A stretch of DNA of 64,000 bases. Origin: Rhizobiales bacterium CCH3-A5. GTDB taxonomy: Bacteria; Pseudomonadota; Alphaproteobacteria; Rhizobiales; Beijerinckiaceae. The notes under the pieces were generated by a model. The model searched no databases. It was given only the letters and a program-made list of their open reading frames with translations, and was not told the DNA's origin. The DNA is taken from contig LSIB01000136.1 of assembly GCA_001556025.1 (NCBI GenBank), positions 248,001-312,000 on the forward strand, given 5' to 3'. The translations under genes and the position numbers were made by a program. The first letter of the stretch is position 1, and the number at the start of each line of letters is the position of its first letter. Below are positions 51,336 to 59,539 of this stretch, one piece after another.

Positions 51336-51399
51336 TGAGCACCGGAAGCGCAGACCGCCGCGTCAGGCGGCCGCGCTGGCGGCATGATCGATCCTTCGA

Positions 51400-52380
51400 T
51401 CACTCGATCTTGACGCCTGCCTTCTGCGCCACCTCGGCCCAGCGCTTGGTCTCGGCTGCAATATGAGCCGCGAACTGCTCCTGCGTCGAGCCCACGGGAT
51501 CGACGCCGAGCTTCTTCAATTGTTCGATCACGGCCGGCTCTTTCAGGATCGCCTGCACCTCGGTGGAGAGCTTGGCGACGATCTCCTTGGGCACGCCCGC
51601 CGGCGCGAAGAAGCCATGCCAGGAGGCGGCTTCGTAACCGGGAATGAACTCGGCCACGGTCGGCAGGTCCTTGGCGACGGGGAGTCGTTGGGCGGTCGCG
51701 GTGGCGAGCGCACGGATTTTGCCGGCTTCGACATGGGGCCAGGCGATGGTGATATTGTCGAAGGACAATTGGATCTGGCCCGACAGCAGATCCTGGGTCA
51801 CCTGCCCGCTCGACCGATAGGGCACATGCGCCATGTCGGTTCCGGTCGCGACCTTGAACAATTCGGCCGCCATATGCGTCGAGGTTCCGGCGCCTGACGA
51901 CCCGAACGAATATTTGCCGGGGTTCTTCTTGAGCAGGTCGATCAATTCCGGGACGGTTTTGGCAGGCAGGTCAACATTGACCATCAGGATGTTGGGCACG
52001 CTGGCGACCTGCGAGATTGGCGCGAAATCCTTGACATGGTCGAAGGGCAGCCGGGCATAGACCGCCGGGTTGATCGCATGGGTCGAAACCGTGCCCATGG
52101 TCAGCATCGTGCCGTCCTGCGGGCCGCGCGCCACGGCCGCGACGCCGGTGTTGCCGCCGGCTCCCGCCCTGTTCTCGACGATGAACCGGCCGTTCAGCCT
52201 GGCGCCGAGACGCTCGGCGAGAATGCGGCCGAGCAGATCGGTGGTGCCGCCGGCCGCGAAGGGCACAACGATCGTGACCACCTTCGAGCCGGGATAGTCG
52301 GGCTGCGCCCAGGCGGGCGAACCCAGCATCAGCCCAGCGCTCGCAAACAGCGCCACCCTGCGTGTCATGGTCATGATCAT
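51400..52380 (-). CDS. Tripartite tricarboxylate transporter substrate-binding protein (Bug/TctC)
   Basis: A 326-residue periplasmic receptor. The signal peptide RRVALFASAGLMLGSPAWA precedes the Bug domain: VVTIVVPFAAGGTTDLLGRILAERL, VENRAGAGGNTGVAAVARG and HVPYRSSGQVTQDLLSGQIQ. It captures a small carboxylate for TctAB. ATG 52380 follows GAGGAAAC; ATGs at 52374 and 52368 are alternatives. It is divergent from the GntR gene, with two inverted repeats between them, and precedes the RraA-like gene. Confidence 0.9.
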   Translation of the reverse strand: MIMTMTRRVALFASAGLMLGSPAWAQPDYPGSKVVTIVVPFAAGGTTDLLGRILAERLGARLNGRFIVENRAGAGGNTGVAAVARGPQDGTMLTMGTVSTHAINPAVYARLPFDHVKDFAPISQVASVPNILMVNVDLPAKTVPELIDLLKKNPGKYSFGSSGAGTSTHMAAELFKVATGTDMAHVPYRSSGQVTQDLLSGQIQLSFDNITIAWPHVEAGKIRALATATAQRLPVAKDLPTVAEFIPGYEAASWHGFFAPAGVPKEIVAKLSTEVQAILKEPAVIEQLKKLGVDPVGSTQEQFAAHIAAETKRWAEVAQKAGVKIE

Positions 52381-52449
52381 CGATGTGTTTCCTCTGCTTG
52401 CACCCGTCTGCTGGCGGGCCTTGGCAGAGGGATCTAGCACATGATTCCG

Positions 52450-52472
52450 GATTTGAAATCTGAAATTTCAGA
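52450..52472. promoter_or_regulatory. Two adjacent inverted repeats, probable GntR operator
   Basis: GATTT-G-AAATC at 52450-52460 abuts the perfect 14-bp palindrome TCTGAAATTTCAGA at 52459-52472. They lie in the divergent spacer between the Bug gene and the GntR gene, the usual place for autoregulation and control of the target operon. Confidence 0.55.
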
Positions 52473-52564
52473 GTTGCGCCGATTGACCGCTTGTGATGAA
52501 TAGAGTCGGCATGGATGCTATCGGGCGGCGCAGTCGCGCGCCGGCAGCCTGCAAATGGACCCAC

Positions 52565-53269
52565 ATGACCGCCCTGAGCCCCATCGAACCCGTCGCGCCT
52601 CACCTGCTGCGATCGCTGCGCGAGCATGTGCATGAGCGCCTGCGCCGGGCGATCGTGGCCGGGCGCTTCCGCAATGGCGAGCGCCTGAACGAGCGCGCAC
52701 TCGCGGAGATGCTCGGCGTCAGCACGACGCCGGTGAAGGATGCGATCCGCAAGCTCGAGAGCGAAGGCCTTGTGCGGACGGAGGCGCGGCGCGGCGTCTT
52801 CGTCGAGTTTTCCGTCGGCCAGGCGCTTCAGATGGCGCTGGGGCGTGCGGCTCTGGAAAGCGTGATGGCTCATATCGCCGCAAACCACGTCACTCCGGCG
52901 GACATTGCCGAACTGGCGCGGCTCATCGAGGAGATGGAGCACGCCACGGCCCATAGCGCACTGGAAGACCTGGTCACCCTGAACGAGGCCTATCACGGCA
53001 TGATCCACCGGATCTCCGGCTGCTCCTATCTGGAGCGCCGGCTCGACGGGCAGCGCATGTACGACCACGCCCAGCGCATTGCGCTGCTGTCGGAGCCGAT
53101 GGAGCGCGGCCAGGGTTTCGATGAACACAGCGCGATTTTCCAGGCGCTGAAAGCCCGCGACGCCGGGCTGGCCGAACAGAGAATGCGCCGCCACATCGTC
53201 CGCTCGGCGAAAGCCCATGTGCGGCAGGTGTTCGGCGCCGATGCGGAAGGACTGGCCTATGACGAGTGA
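52565..53269 (+). CDS. GntR/FadR family transcriptional regulator (FCD domain)
   Basis: A 234-residue regulator. The winged helix has VHERLRRAIVAGRFRNGERL followed by NERALAEMLGVSTTPVKDAIRKLESEGLV. The C-terminal FCD helical domain carries His and Asp/Glu residues of a metal-ligand pocket (LVTLNEAYHGMIHRISG, HSAIFQALKARD, RRHIVRSAK). FCD regulators sense organic acids. ATG 52565 gives the normal length; upstream ATGs add an arginine-rich stretch. It overlaps the DHDPS-family gene by 11 bases, so that enzyme is probably its target as well as the divergent Bug gene. Confidence 0.9.
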   Translation: MTALSPIEPVAPHLLRSLREHVHERLRRAIVAGRFRNGERLNERALAEMLGVSTTPVKDAIRKLESEGLVRTEARRGVFVEFSVGQALQMALGRAALESVMAHIAANHVTPADIAELARLIEEMEHATAHSALEDLVTLNEAYHGMIHRISGCSYLERRLDGQRMYDHAQRIALLSEPMERGQGFDEHSAIFQALKARDAGLAEQRMRRHIVRSAKAHVRQVFGADAEGLAYDE

Positions 53270-54176
53270 TAACGTAAGGCGCGCCCTGCGCGGTATCTCC
53301 GGCGTTCATGTCACCGCCTGGAAAGCCGATGGCGAAGCCGACTGGACCCTGACAGGCAAGATCGTCGCCCGCATCGCGGCCGCCGGCATCCACAACATCG
53401 TCTCGGCCGGCAACACCGGCGAATTCTACCCGATGACGACCGAGGAGGTGGTGCGCAGCCATGCGGTCGCGGCGGAAAGCGCCGCCGGCAAGGCGCTGGT
53501 CACAGCCGGCATCGGCCGTTCGCTGCGCGAGGCCATCGCCACCGGGAAACTGGCTGCGACAGCCGGCTGCGACGCTGTGATGGTGCATCACCCGCTCGAC
53601 CCCTTTGCCGCCCCGCAATCGCAGGCTGACTACATCATTGCGATCGCGGAGGCGCTGGAGCTGCCACTCGTCGCCTATATCCGCTCCGACGCGATCGGCG
53701 TGAAGGACCTGGTCCGCGTCGCGACGCATCCCAACGTCGCCGGCGTCAAGTTCGCATCGAGCAACATGATGCTGTTGGCGGAATGCGTGCGCGCCACCCA
53801 GGGTACATCGGCCAACTGGATTTGCGGCCTCGCCGAAGGCTGGGCCGCGCCGTTTTATGCACTGGGCGCACGTGGCTTCACCTCGGGCCTAATCAATGTC
53901 GCGCCCGAGCGCTCGCTCGCGGTCTGGCGCACTCTTGAGGCCGGCGACTACGCGGCCGCCCGCGCCGAGGTCGACGCCATCGCCGGCTTCGAGACGCTCC
54001 GCACGAAATACGGCAACGGCGCGAATGTCACCGTCGTCAAGGAAGCGCTCGGCATGCTGGGCACGAATGTCGGCCCGGTGCGTGTGCCCGGCCTGCCGGA
54101 GCTGAACGCGGCGGAACGGGCGGAGCTCAGCGCCATCGTCGCCGGCTGGAGCGCGGTGCGCGTCGCGGCGGAATAG
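53259..54176 (+). CDS. Dihydrodipicolinate-synthase family enzyme
   Basis: A 305-residue TIM barrel of the DapA/NAL family. The motif VSAGNTGEFYPMTTEE forms the carboxylate site, the catalytic Tyr is in LPLVAYIRSD and the Schiff-base Lys in NVAGVKFASSN. It is not a clear lysine-biosynthesis enzyme. Together with a sugar-acid dehydratase next door it fits a 2-keto-3-deoxy acid aldolase or a 5-dehydro-4-deoxyglucarate-type dehydratase. ATG 53259 lies inside the GntR stop region, so the two are coupled. Confidence 0.85.
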   Translation: MTSDNVRRALRGISGVHVTAWKADGEADWTLTGKIVARIAAAGIHNIVSAGNTGEFYPMTTEEVVRSHAVAAESAAGKALVTAGIGRSLREAIATGKLAATAGCDAVMVHHPLDPFAAPQSQADYIIAIAEALELPLVAYIRSDAIGVKDLVRVATHPNVAGVKFASSNMMLLAECVRATQGTSANWICGLAEGWAAPFYALGARGFTSGLINVAPERSLAVWRTLEAGDYAAARAEVDAIAGFETLRTKYGNGANVTVVKEALGMLGTNVGPVRVPGLPELNAAERAELSAIVAGWSAVRVAAE

Positions 54177-54202
54177 GTCGCCACACTACACCCTCCCTCG
54201 TC

Positions 54203-54287
54203 ATGGTCGGGCTTGCCCCGACCATCCACGTCCTCCCCCGCCGAGCGCTACGACCACGACGCGGATGCTCGGCACGACGCCGAGCAT
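54203..54287. repeat. Pair of perfect hairpins between catabolic genes
   Basis: The first is ATGGTCGGG (54203-54211) paired with CCCGACCAT (54217-54225); the second is ATGCTCGGC (54265-54273) paired with GCCGAGCAT (54279-54287). Each has 9-bp arms and a 5-base loop. The first resembles dispersed intergenic palindromes of related genomes; together they could also act as an mRNA processing or termination structure. Confidence 0.5.
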
Positions 54288-54337
54288 GACGACCGGGTGC
54301 AAGACCTGGAAAATAGAAACCGCCCGAGGAAACGCCC

Positions 54338-56068
54338 ATGACCCATCCCCGCAAGACGCCCGACACCTTGCGCTCGAAGCGTTGGTTCGGCGCGTCCGAC
54401 CTGCGCTCCTTCGGCCATCGCTCGCGGGCGCTGCAGATGGGGCTCGGCCATGACGAGTTCATGGGCAAGCCCGTCATCGGCATCCTCAACACCTGGTCCG
54501 AGATCAACCCCTGCCACACCCATCTGCGCGACCGCGCCGAGGCGGTGAAACGCGCGGTCTGGGCGGCGGGAGGGTTCCCGGTCGAAATTCCGGTGATGTC
54601 GGTTTCGGAGCAGTACCAGAAGCCGACCACCATGCTCTATCGCAACTTCCTGGCGATGGAGGCCGAGGAGTCGATCCGCTCCCACCCGCTCGATGGCGCG
54701 GTGCTGCTGGGCGGCTGCGACAAGTCCACGCCGGCCCTGATCATGGGGGGCTGCAGCGCCGGCCTGCCCTTCATCTTCGTGCCGGCCGGGCCGATGCTGC
54801 GCGGCAACTGGGCCGGCAAGGTGCTCGGTTCGGGCGCGGATGTCTGGAAGTACTGGGCCGAGAAGGAAGCCGGCAACATCACCGACGGGCAGTGGAAGGA
54901 CATGGAAAGCGGCATCGCCCGCTCGCACGGCACCTGCATGGTGATGGGAACGGCCGCCACCATGATGAGCCATGCCGAAGTGCTGGGGCTGACGCTTCCC
55001 GGCGCATCCGCCATTCCCGCCGCCGACGCCGCCCATCCGCGCATGGCGGCAGCGGCCGGCAAGCGCATCGTCGAGATGGTCTGGGAGGATTTGACGCCAG
55101 ACCGCATCCTGACGCGGAAAAGCTTCGAGAACGCGCTGACAGTGCATATGGCGGTGGCGGGCTCGACCAACGCGATCATCCATCTCATCGCCATGGCGGG
55201 GCGCGCCGGCGTCTCGCTGACGCCCGACGATTTCGATGCCTTCTCGCGCAAGATCCCGGTGATCGCAAACCTGCGCCCCTCGGGCGAGTTCCTGATGGAG
55301 GACTTCTTCTATGCCGGCGGCCTGCCGGCCCTGCTGAAGCAGCTCGAAAGCAAGCTCCACACCGACGCCATGACCGTCACCGGCAAGCCGCTCGCCGAGA
55401 CGATCGCGCTCGCCACCGTCTATGACGACAACGTCATCCGCCCGCTCGACAGGGCGGTCTCGACCGCCAATGGGCTCGCCGTGCTGAAAGGCAACATCGC
55501 GCCCGATGGCTGCGTCATCAAGCCGTCGGCCGCCGAGCCGCATCTCTTGAAGCATTCCGGCCCGGCGCTGGTCTTCGAGGATTACGACGCGATGATGCGG
55601 GCGGTGAACGACGAGAGCCTCGACGTCACCAAGGACCACATCATGGTGCTGAAGAACTGCGGCCCGGTCGGCGGGCCGGGCATGCCGGAATGGGGCATGA
55701 TGCCGATCCCCAAGAAGCTCCTGAAGCAGGGTGTGCGCGACATGCTGCGCATCTCCGACGCGCGCATGTCGGGCACCAGCTACGGCGCCTGCGTGCTCCA
55801 TGTCGCGCCCGAGGCTTATATCAGGGGGCCGCTTGCGGCGGTCAGGACCGGCGACGTGATCAGCGTCGATGTCGAGGCGCGAACGATTTCGGTGAACCTG
55901 ACGGACGCCGAGATCGTCTCGCGCCTCGCCGCCTGGACCCCTCCCGACCGCGATTATCCGCGAGGCTGGGGCAAGATGTCGGCGGCCCATATCCGCCAGG
56001 CCGACAAGGGCTGCGACTTCGACTATCTCGAGGGCACGGCGAAAATCCCCGAGCCGGAAATTCACTGA
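54338..56068 (+). CDS. IlvD/Edd family dehydratase, L-arabinonate-dehydratase-like
   Basis: A 576-residue iron-sulfur dehydratase. The cluster ligands are in WSEINPCHTHL, LLGGCDKSTPA and SHGTCMVMGTAATM, and the catalytic Ser is in SDARMSGTSYGACVLH. Length and the WFGASDLRSFGHRSRALQMG N-terminus fit the sugar-acid branch (arabinonate, galactonate, fuconate) more than dihydroxyacid dehydratase of branched-chain amino acids. The product would be a 2-keto-3-deoxy acid, a natural substrate for the DHDPS-family enzyme upstream. The 161-base gap before it holds the hairpin pair. Confidence 0.9.
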   Translation: MTHPRKTPDTLRSKRWFGASDLRSFGHRSRALQMGLGHDEFMGKPVIGILNTWSEINPCHTHLRDRAEAVKRAVWAAGGFPVEIPVMSVSEQYQKPTTMLYRNFLAMEAEESIRSHPLDGAVLLGGCDKSTPALIMGGCSAGLPFIFVPAGPMLRGNWAGKVLGSGADVWKYWAEKEAGNITDGQWKDMESGIARSHGTCMVMGTAATMMSHAEVLGLTLPGASAIPAADAAHPRMAAAAGKRIVEMVWEDLTPDRILTRKSFENALTVHMAVAGSTNAIIHLIAMAGRAGVSLTPDDFDAFSRKIPVIANLRPSGEFLMEDFFYAGGLPALLKQLESKLHTDAMTVTGKPLAETIALATVYDDNVIRPLDRAVSTANGLAVLKGNIAPDGCVIKPSAAEPHLLKHSGPALVFEDYDAMMRAVNDESLDVTKDHIMVLKNCGPVGGPGMPEWGMMPIPKKLLKQGVRDMLRISDARMSGTSYGACVLHVAPEAYIRGPLAAVRTGDVISVDVEARTISVNLTDAEIVSRLAAWTPPDRDYPRGWGKMSAAHIRQADKGCDFDYLEGTAKIPEPEIH

Positions 56069-56180
56069 CCGCGCAATCCCAACGGGGATGCGCGGGCCAC
56101 CAATCCCCGCCCCCCATGACCTGGCGGATAATGCCTTGCAGCTGGCGCGCGCTCCGCGTGCCGATTCCGCGAGGCTTGCC

Positions 56181-57578
56181 ATGACCGATACGCCGAGACT
56201 GACCCTGCCCCTGCTTGCCGCAGGCCAGGCGCAGAAGCATGTCACCCATAACGATGCGCTGACGCGGCTCGACGCGCTCGTCCATCTCGCCGTGCAGAGC
56301 CGCAGCCAGACGACGCCGCCATCCTCGCCCGGTGCGCTGGCAGCCTTTATCGTGCCGACGGGCGGTACCGGCGTTTTCGCCGGCCGCACAGACGATCTTG
56401 CGATCTTCGAGGATGGCGGTTGGAGCTTCCTCGAACCGCGTCCCGGCTGGCAGGCCTGGATCGAGGACGAGGCCGAGCACCATGTCTGGACCGGCACGCA
56501 ATGGCGGCGATCCCAGCCGAGCAGCGCCATCGGCGCCAGCCTCTGGGGCGTCAACATGACAGCCGACACTTCGAACCGGCTGGCCGTCTCCTCCTCCGCC
56601 ACCCTGCTGAGCCATGCCGGCAGCGACCACCGGCTGACCGTGAACAAGGCCGCCGCCGCCAACACCGCGAGCCTGATCCTGCAGGACGGCTTTTCAGGCC
56701 GCGCCGAGATCGGGCTCTCGGGAGACGACGACCTCCACTTGAAGGTCAGCCCCGACGGCACGGCCTGGACGGACGCGCTGACGATCGACCGGGCGACCGG
56801 CCTCGTCGCCCTGCCCGCCTCGCCCTGGGCGCGCGAGACCGCCCGACAGAACCTGCTGATCAATGGCGACATGCAGGTCAACCAGCGCGGCTTCGCAGGC
56901 GGTGCTCTGGCGGCCGGCATCTACGGCTTCGACCGCTGGAAGGCCGACACCGGCGGTGCGAACCTCTCACGCAGCGGCTTCGACCTGACGCTGACCTCCG
57001 GAGCCATCGTCCAGCCGGTCGAGCCGGCGCTCTGGGGCGTCGGCTCCTTCGCGCTGACGCCGCTGACGCTCTCGGTCGAGGACCTGGCGGGCGGCAACCT
57101 CACGGTCGGCATCGGCAGCGTCAGCGGCGCGATCACGCCCGGCGCCGGCCGCCGCTCCGCGACCCTGACGCCGGCCGCGGGCGACAGCGGGACGCTCGCG
57201 ATCCGCCTCGCCCCGGCTTCGGGCGCTGTCACCTTGCGCCGGATCAAGCTGGAGCGGGGCAGCAGCGCAAGCCCCTGGGACGAACGCCCGCTGGCGCTGA
57301 GCCAGACCTTGTGCCGGCGCTACTACTGCCGGCTCGAAGGCTCGATGCTGCTCGACGCCTATCAGGGCACGGGCGGCACCTGCCAATCGCCGCTGCCGCT
57401 GCCGACGCCGATGCGCAGCACACCTGGCGTCAGCGTCACGATCGGAGCCGAAGCCAATTGCTCGGACCGCGGGGTCACGACGGTCTCGCCGACATTGGCC
57501 CATCTGCGCATGACGGCAGCCGCCACCGGCCGCTTCTACGCCGTGTTCAACGACATCGCATTCAGCGCCGAACTGTGA
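56181..57578 (+). CDS. DUF2793 phage-tail / gene-transfer-agent-like protein
   Basis: A 465-residue protein. The N-terminal 100 residues match DUF2793: PLLAAGQAQKHVTHNDALTRLDALVHL, then GWQAWIEDEAEHHVWTGTQW. The rest is beta-rich, with the tail-fibre-like NLLINGDMQVNQRG and ITPGAGRRSATLTPA, ending in a Cys-rich region (LCRRYYCRLEG). DUF2793 proteins occur in prophages and gene transfer agents. No other phage gene is near, so this is an isolated remnant or a captured adhesin. ATG 56181 is the start fitting the family. No signal peptide. Confidence 0.8.
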   Translation: MTDTPRLTLPLLAAGQAQKHVTHNDALTRLDALVHLAVQSRSQTTPPSSPGALAAFIVPTGGTGVFAGRTDDLAIFEDGGWSFLEPRPGWQAWIEDEAEHHVWTGTQWRRSQPSSAIGASLWGVNMTADTSNRLAVSSSATLLSHAGSDHRLTVNKAAAANTASLILQDGFSGRAEIGLSGDDDLHLKVSPDGTAWTDALTIDRATGLVALPASPWARETARQNLLINGDMQVNQRGFAGGALAAGIYGFDRWKADTGGANLSRSGFDLTLTSGAIVQPVEPALWGVGSFALTPLTLSVEDLAGGNLTVGIGSVSGAITPGAGRRSATLTPAAGDSGTLAIRLAPASGAVTLRRIKLERGSSASPWDERPLALSQTLCRRYYCRLEGSMLLDAYQGTGGTCQSPLPLPTPMRSTPGVSVTIGAEANCSDRGVTTVSPTLAHLRMTAAATGRFYAVFNDIAFSAEL

Positions 57579-57582
57579 CGCG

Positions 57583-58500
57583 TCATTCGACGACGAGCCT
57601 GCGCGCCTTCAGCAGGGCGAGCAGGCCCTCGTCGCGGCGCGCCTCCAACTGCGCGATCGTCAGGCCGCCTGCCTCGTCGGCGACGCCGGCCACGATGGCG
57701 CGTATGACAGGCCCATCGAGCGCAGGGCTGCCGAGCGAGGCCCAGCGCCGCTCCTGGCTCGGCCCGAGATGGGCGAGATAGCCACTGATGCCGCCCTCGC
57801 CCCCGCCGAGATGATAGGTCATGTGCGGACCCATCAGCGCCCAGCGCAGGCCGGGGCCGTTGCAGAGCGCCGCATCAATCTCGGCGACGCTGGCGACGCC
57901 CTGCTCAACCAGGAAGACCGCCTCGCGATAGAGCGCCGAGGCGAGCCGGTTGGCGATATGGCCCGGCATCTCGCGGTTCAGCACCACGGGGCGGCGACCC
58001 TGCGCGCGGTAGTAGGCGCAGGCCCGCGCGACCACATCGGCGTCATCGCCGACGATCTCCACAAGCGGCACGAGATGGGGCGGGTTGAACGGATGGGCGA
58101 CGATGATCCGCTCGGGAGTCGCGCAGTCGGCGACGATCGCGCTGCGCACCAGCGCCGAGGTGCTGCTGGCGATGATCGCCTCCGGCGCGGCCAGCGCATC
58201 GATCTGGCGCAGCAGTCCGCGCTTGACCGCCTCGTTCTCCGGCCCGTTCTCCTGCACGAACTGCGCGCCGGTGAGCGCCACAGCCAGATCCGTGGTGACA
58301 TCGAACCGGCCCGCGCCGACGATTCCGAGTTCGTCGAGCTGCGCCCGGGCGCGCGCGACATAGGCCCTGAACTTCGCTTCCGCACCGGGCGATGGATCGT
58401 AAGCCGCCACGTCGAGGCCATGCGCCATGGCGAGCGCGGCCCAGCTCGCGCCGATCATGCCGGCGCCGACGACGGCGATGCGCGAAATCCCGGTCGTCAT
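57583..58500 (-). CDS. 3-hydroxyacyl-CoA dehydrogenase family (carnitine / gulonate dehydrogenase-like)
   Basis: A 305-residue NAD enzyme. The Rossmann motif is IAVVGAGMIGASWAALAMAHG, the catalytic His and substrate loop are in ERIIVAHPFNPPHLVPLVEIVG, and SSTSALVRS holds the conserved Ser. The C-terminal domain has GHIANRLASALYREAVFLVEQG. The short single-domain length fits L-carnitine or L-gulonate 3-dehydrogenase more than fatty-acid beta-oxidation. Substrate is therefore probably a hydroxy acid. It stops 4 bases from the DUF2793 gene and precedes nothing on its 3' side. Confidence 0.87.
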   Translation of the reverse strand: MTTGISRIAVVGAGMIGASWAALAMAHGLDVAAYDPSPGAEAKFRAYVARARAQLDELGIVGAGRFDVTTDLAVALTGAQFVQENGPENEAVKRGLLRQIDALAAPEAIIASSTSALVRSAIVADCATPERIIVAHPFNPPHLVPLVEIVGDDADVVARACAYYRAQGRRPVVLNREMPGHIANRLASALYREAVFLVEQGVASVAEIDAALCNGPGLRWALMGPHMTYHLGGGEGGISGYLAHLGPSQERRWASLGSPALDGPVIRAIVAGVADEAGGLTIAQLEARRDEGLLALLKARRLVVE

Positions 58501-58507
58501 CGCCGCA

Positions 58508-59482
58508 TCACTCCGGCTTCAGGCCGGTCGCCTTGATCACCGTGCTCCATTTCGTCATCTCGCTGTCGATCAGGGCCGCGGCGTCGGCCGGCGTGCCGGG
58601 CCTGGGCGTCACGCCCTGCAGCTTCATCGCCTCCAGAGCCTTGGGCGAGTTCAGCGCCTTGACGATCTCGGCGTTGAGCTTGTCGATGATCGGCTGCGGC
58701 GTGCCTGCGGGCGCGAGCACGCCGAACCAGGAGCCGATCTCGAAATCGGCCAGCCCCTGCGAGATCGCGGTCGGATAGGTCGGCATGAAAGGCGAAGGCT
58801 CGCGGCCGGTGGTGGCGATCGCCTTGAGCGAGCCGGCGTTCACATGCTGGAGCACGGAGGGAATGGTGTCGAACATCACCTTGACCTGCCCGCCGATCAT
58901 GTCCGTCATCGCCGGCCCCGAGCCGCGATAGGGGACATGGCCGAGCTTGGTGCCGGCGCGCGCATTGAACATCTCGCCGGCGAGATGCTGCGGCGAGCCG
59001 TTGCCTGATGAGGCGTAGTTGAACTCGTCGGGCTTCGCCTTGGCGAGCGCGATCAGTTCGGGGATCGTCTTGGCCTGCACGGACGGATGCACGACGAGCG
59101 CCAGCCCCACCGTGCCAGCGATGCTGACGGGCGAAAAATCCTTCTTCAGGTCGAAGCCCGGTTTGGCCTGCAGCCCCATATTGATGGAGTGGCTGGTGAG
59201 CGCGCCCATCAGCAGCAGGTAGCCGTCCGGCGTGGCACGGGCGACGGCGGCGGCCCCGACGCTACCGGCTGCGCCGGCGCGGTTCTCGACCACAACGCGC
59301 TGGCCCAAAGTCTGCGACAGTTCCTCGGCGATGACGCGGCCGATGATGTCGGTCGCCCCGCCCGGCGCATAGGGCACCAGCAGCGTGACCGGCTTGTTGG
59401 GATAGGCCTGCGCAAAGGCCGGCGCAGCAGTGGCGAGCGACAGCGCGGCGAGCGCACCGGTCAGGAGATGGCGTTTCAGCAT
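58508..59482 (-). CDS. Tripartite tricarboxylate transporter substrate-binding protein (Bug/TctC), second copy
   Basis: A 324-residue periplasmic receptor. Signal peptide KRHLLTGALAALSLATAAPAFA, then VTLLVPYAPGGATDIIGRVIAEEL, VVENRAGAAGSVGAAAVARATP and HVPYRGSGPAMTDMIGGQV. It differs clearly from the copy at 51400 and so binds a different ligand or came independently. It lies between the dehydrogenase and the second IlvD/Edd gene on the same strand and probably shares their transcript. Confidence 0.9.
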   Translation of the reverse strand: MLKRHLLTGALAALSLATAAPAFAQAYPNKPVTLLVPYAPGGATDIIGRVIAEELSQTLGQRVVVENRAGAAGSVGAAAVARATPDGYLLLMGALTSHSINMGLQAKPGFDLKKDFSPVSIAGTVGLALVVHPSVQAKTIPELIALAKAKPDEFNYASSGNGSPQHLAGEMFNARAGTKLGHVPYRGSGPAMTDMIGGQVKVMFDTIPSVLQHVNAGSLKAIATTGREPSPFMPTYPTAISQGLADFEIGSWFGVLAPAGTPQPIIDKLNAEIVKALNSPKALEAMKLQGVTPRPGTPADAAALIDSEMTKWSTVIKATGLKPE

Positions 59483-59539
59483 GGGGTGTTCCTCCGATTG
59501 GGACAGCGGGCCGGTTGATCCGGCCTCGCCAGATGGGCG

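Noticed and set aside
56088..56180. N-terminal extension of the DUF2793 gene
   Set aside because: The 31 extra codons overlap the end region of the dehydratase operon and have no match to the family, whose members begin near ATG 56181.
54248..56920. 890-codon leftward frame opposite the first IlvD/Edd gene
   Set aside because: The plus strand holds an intact iron-sulfur dehydratase; the antisense frame has no recognisable domain.
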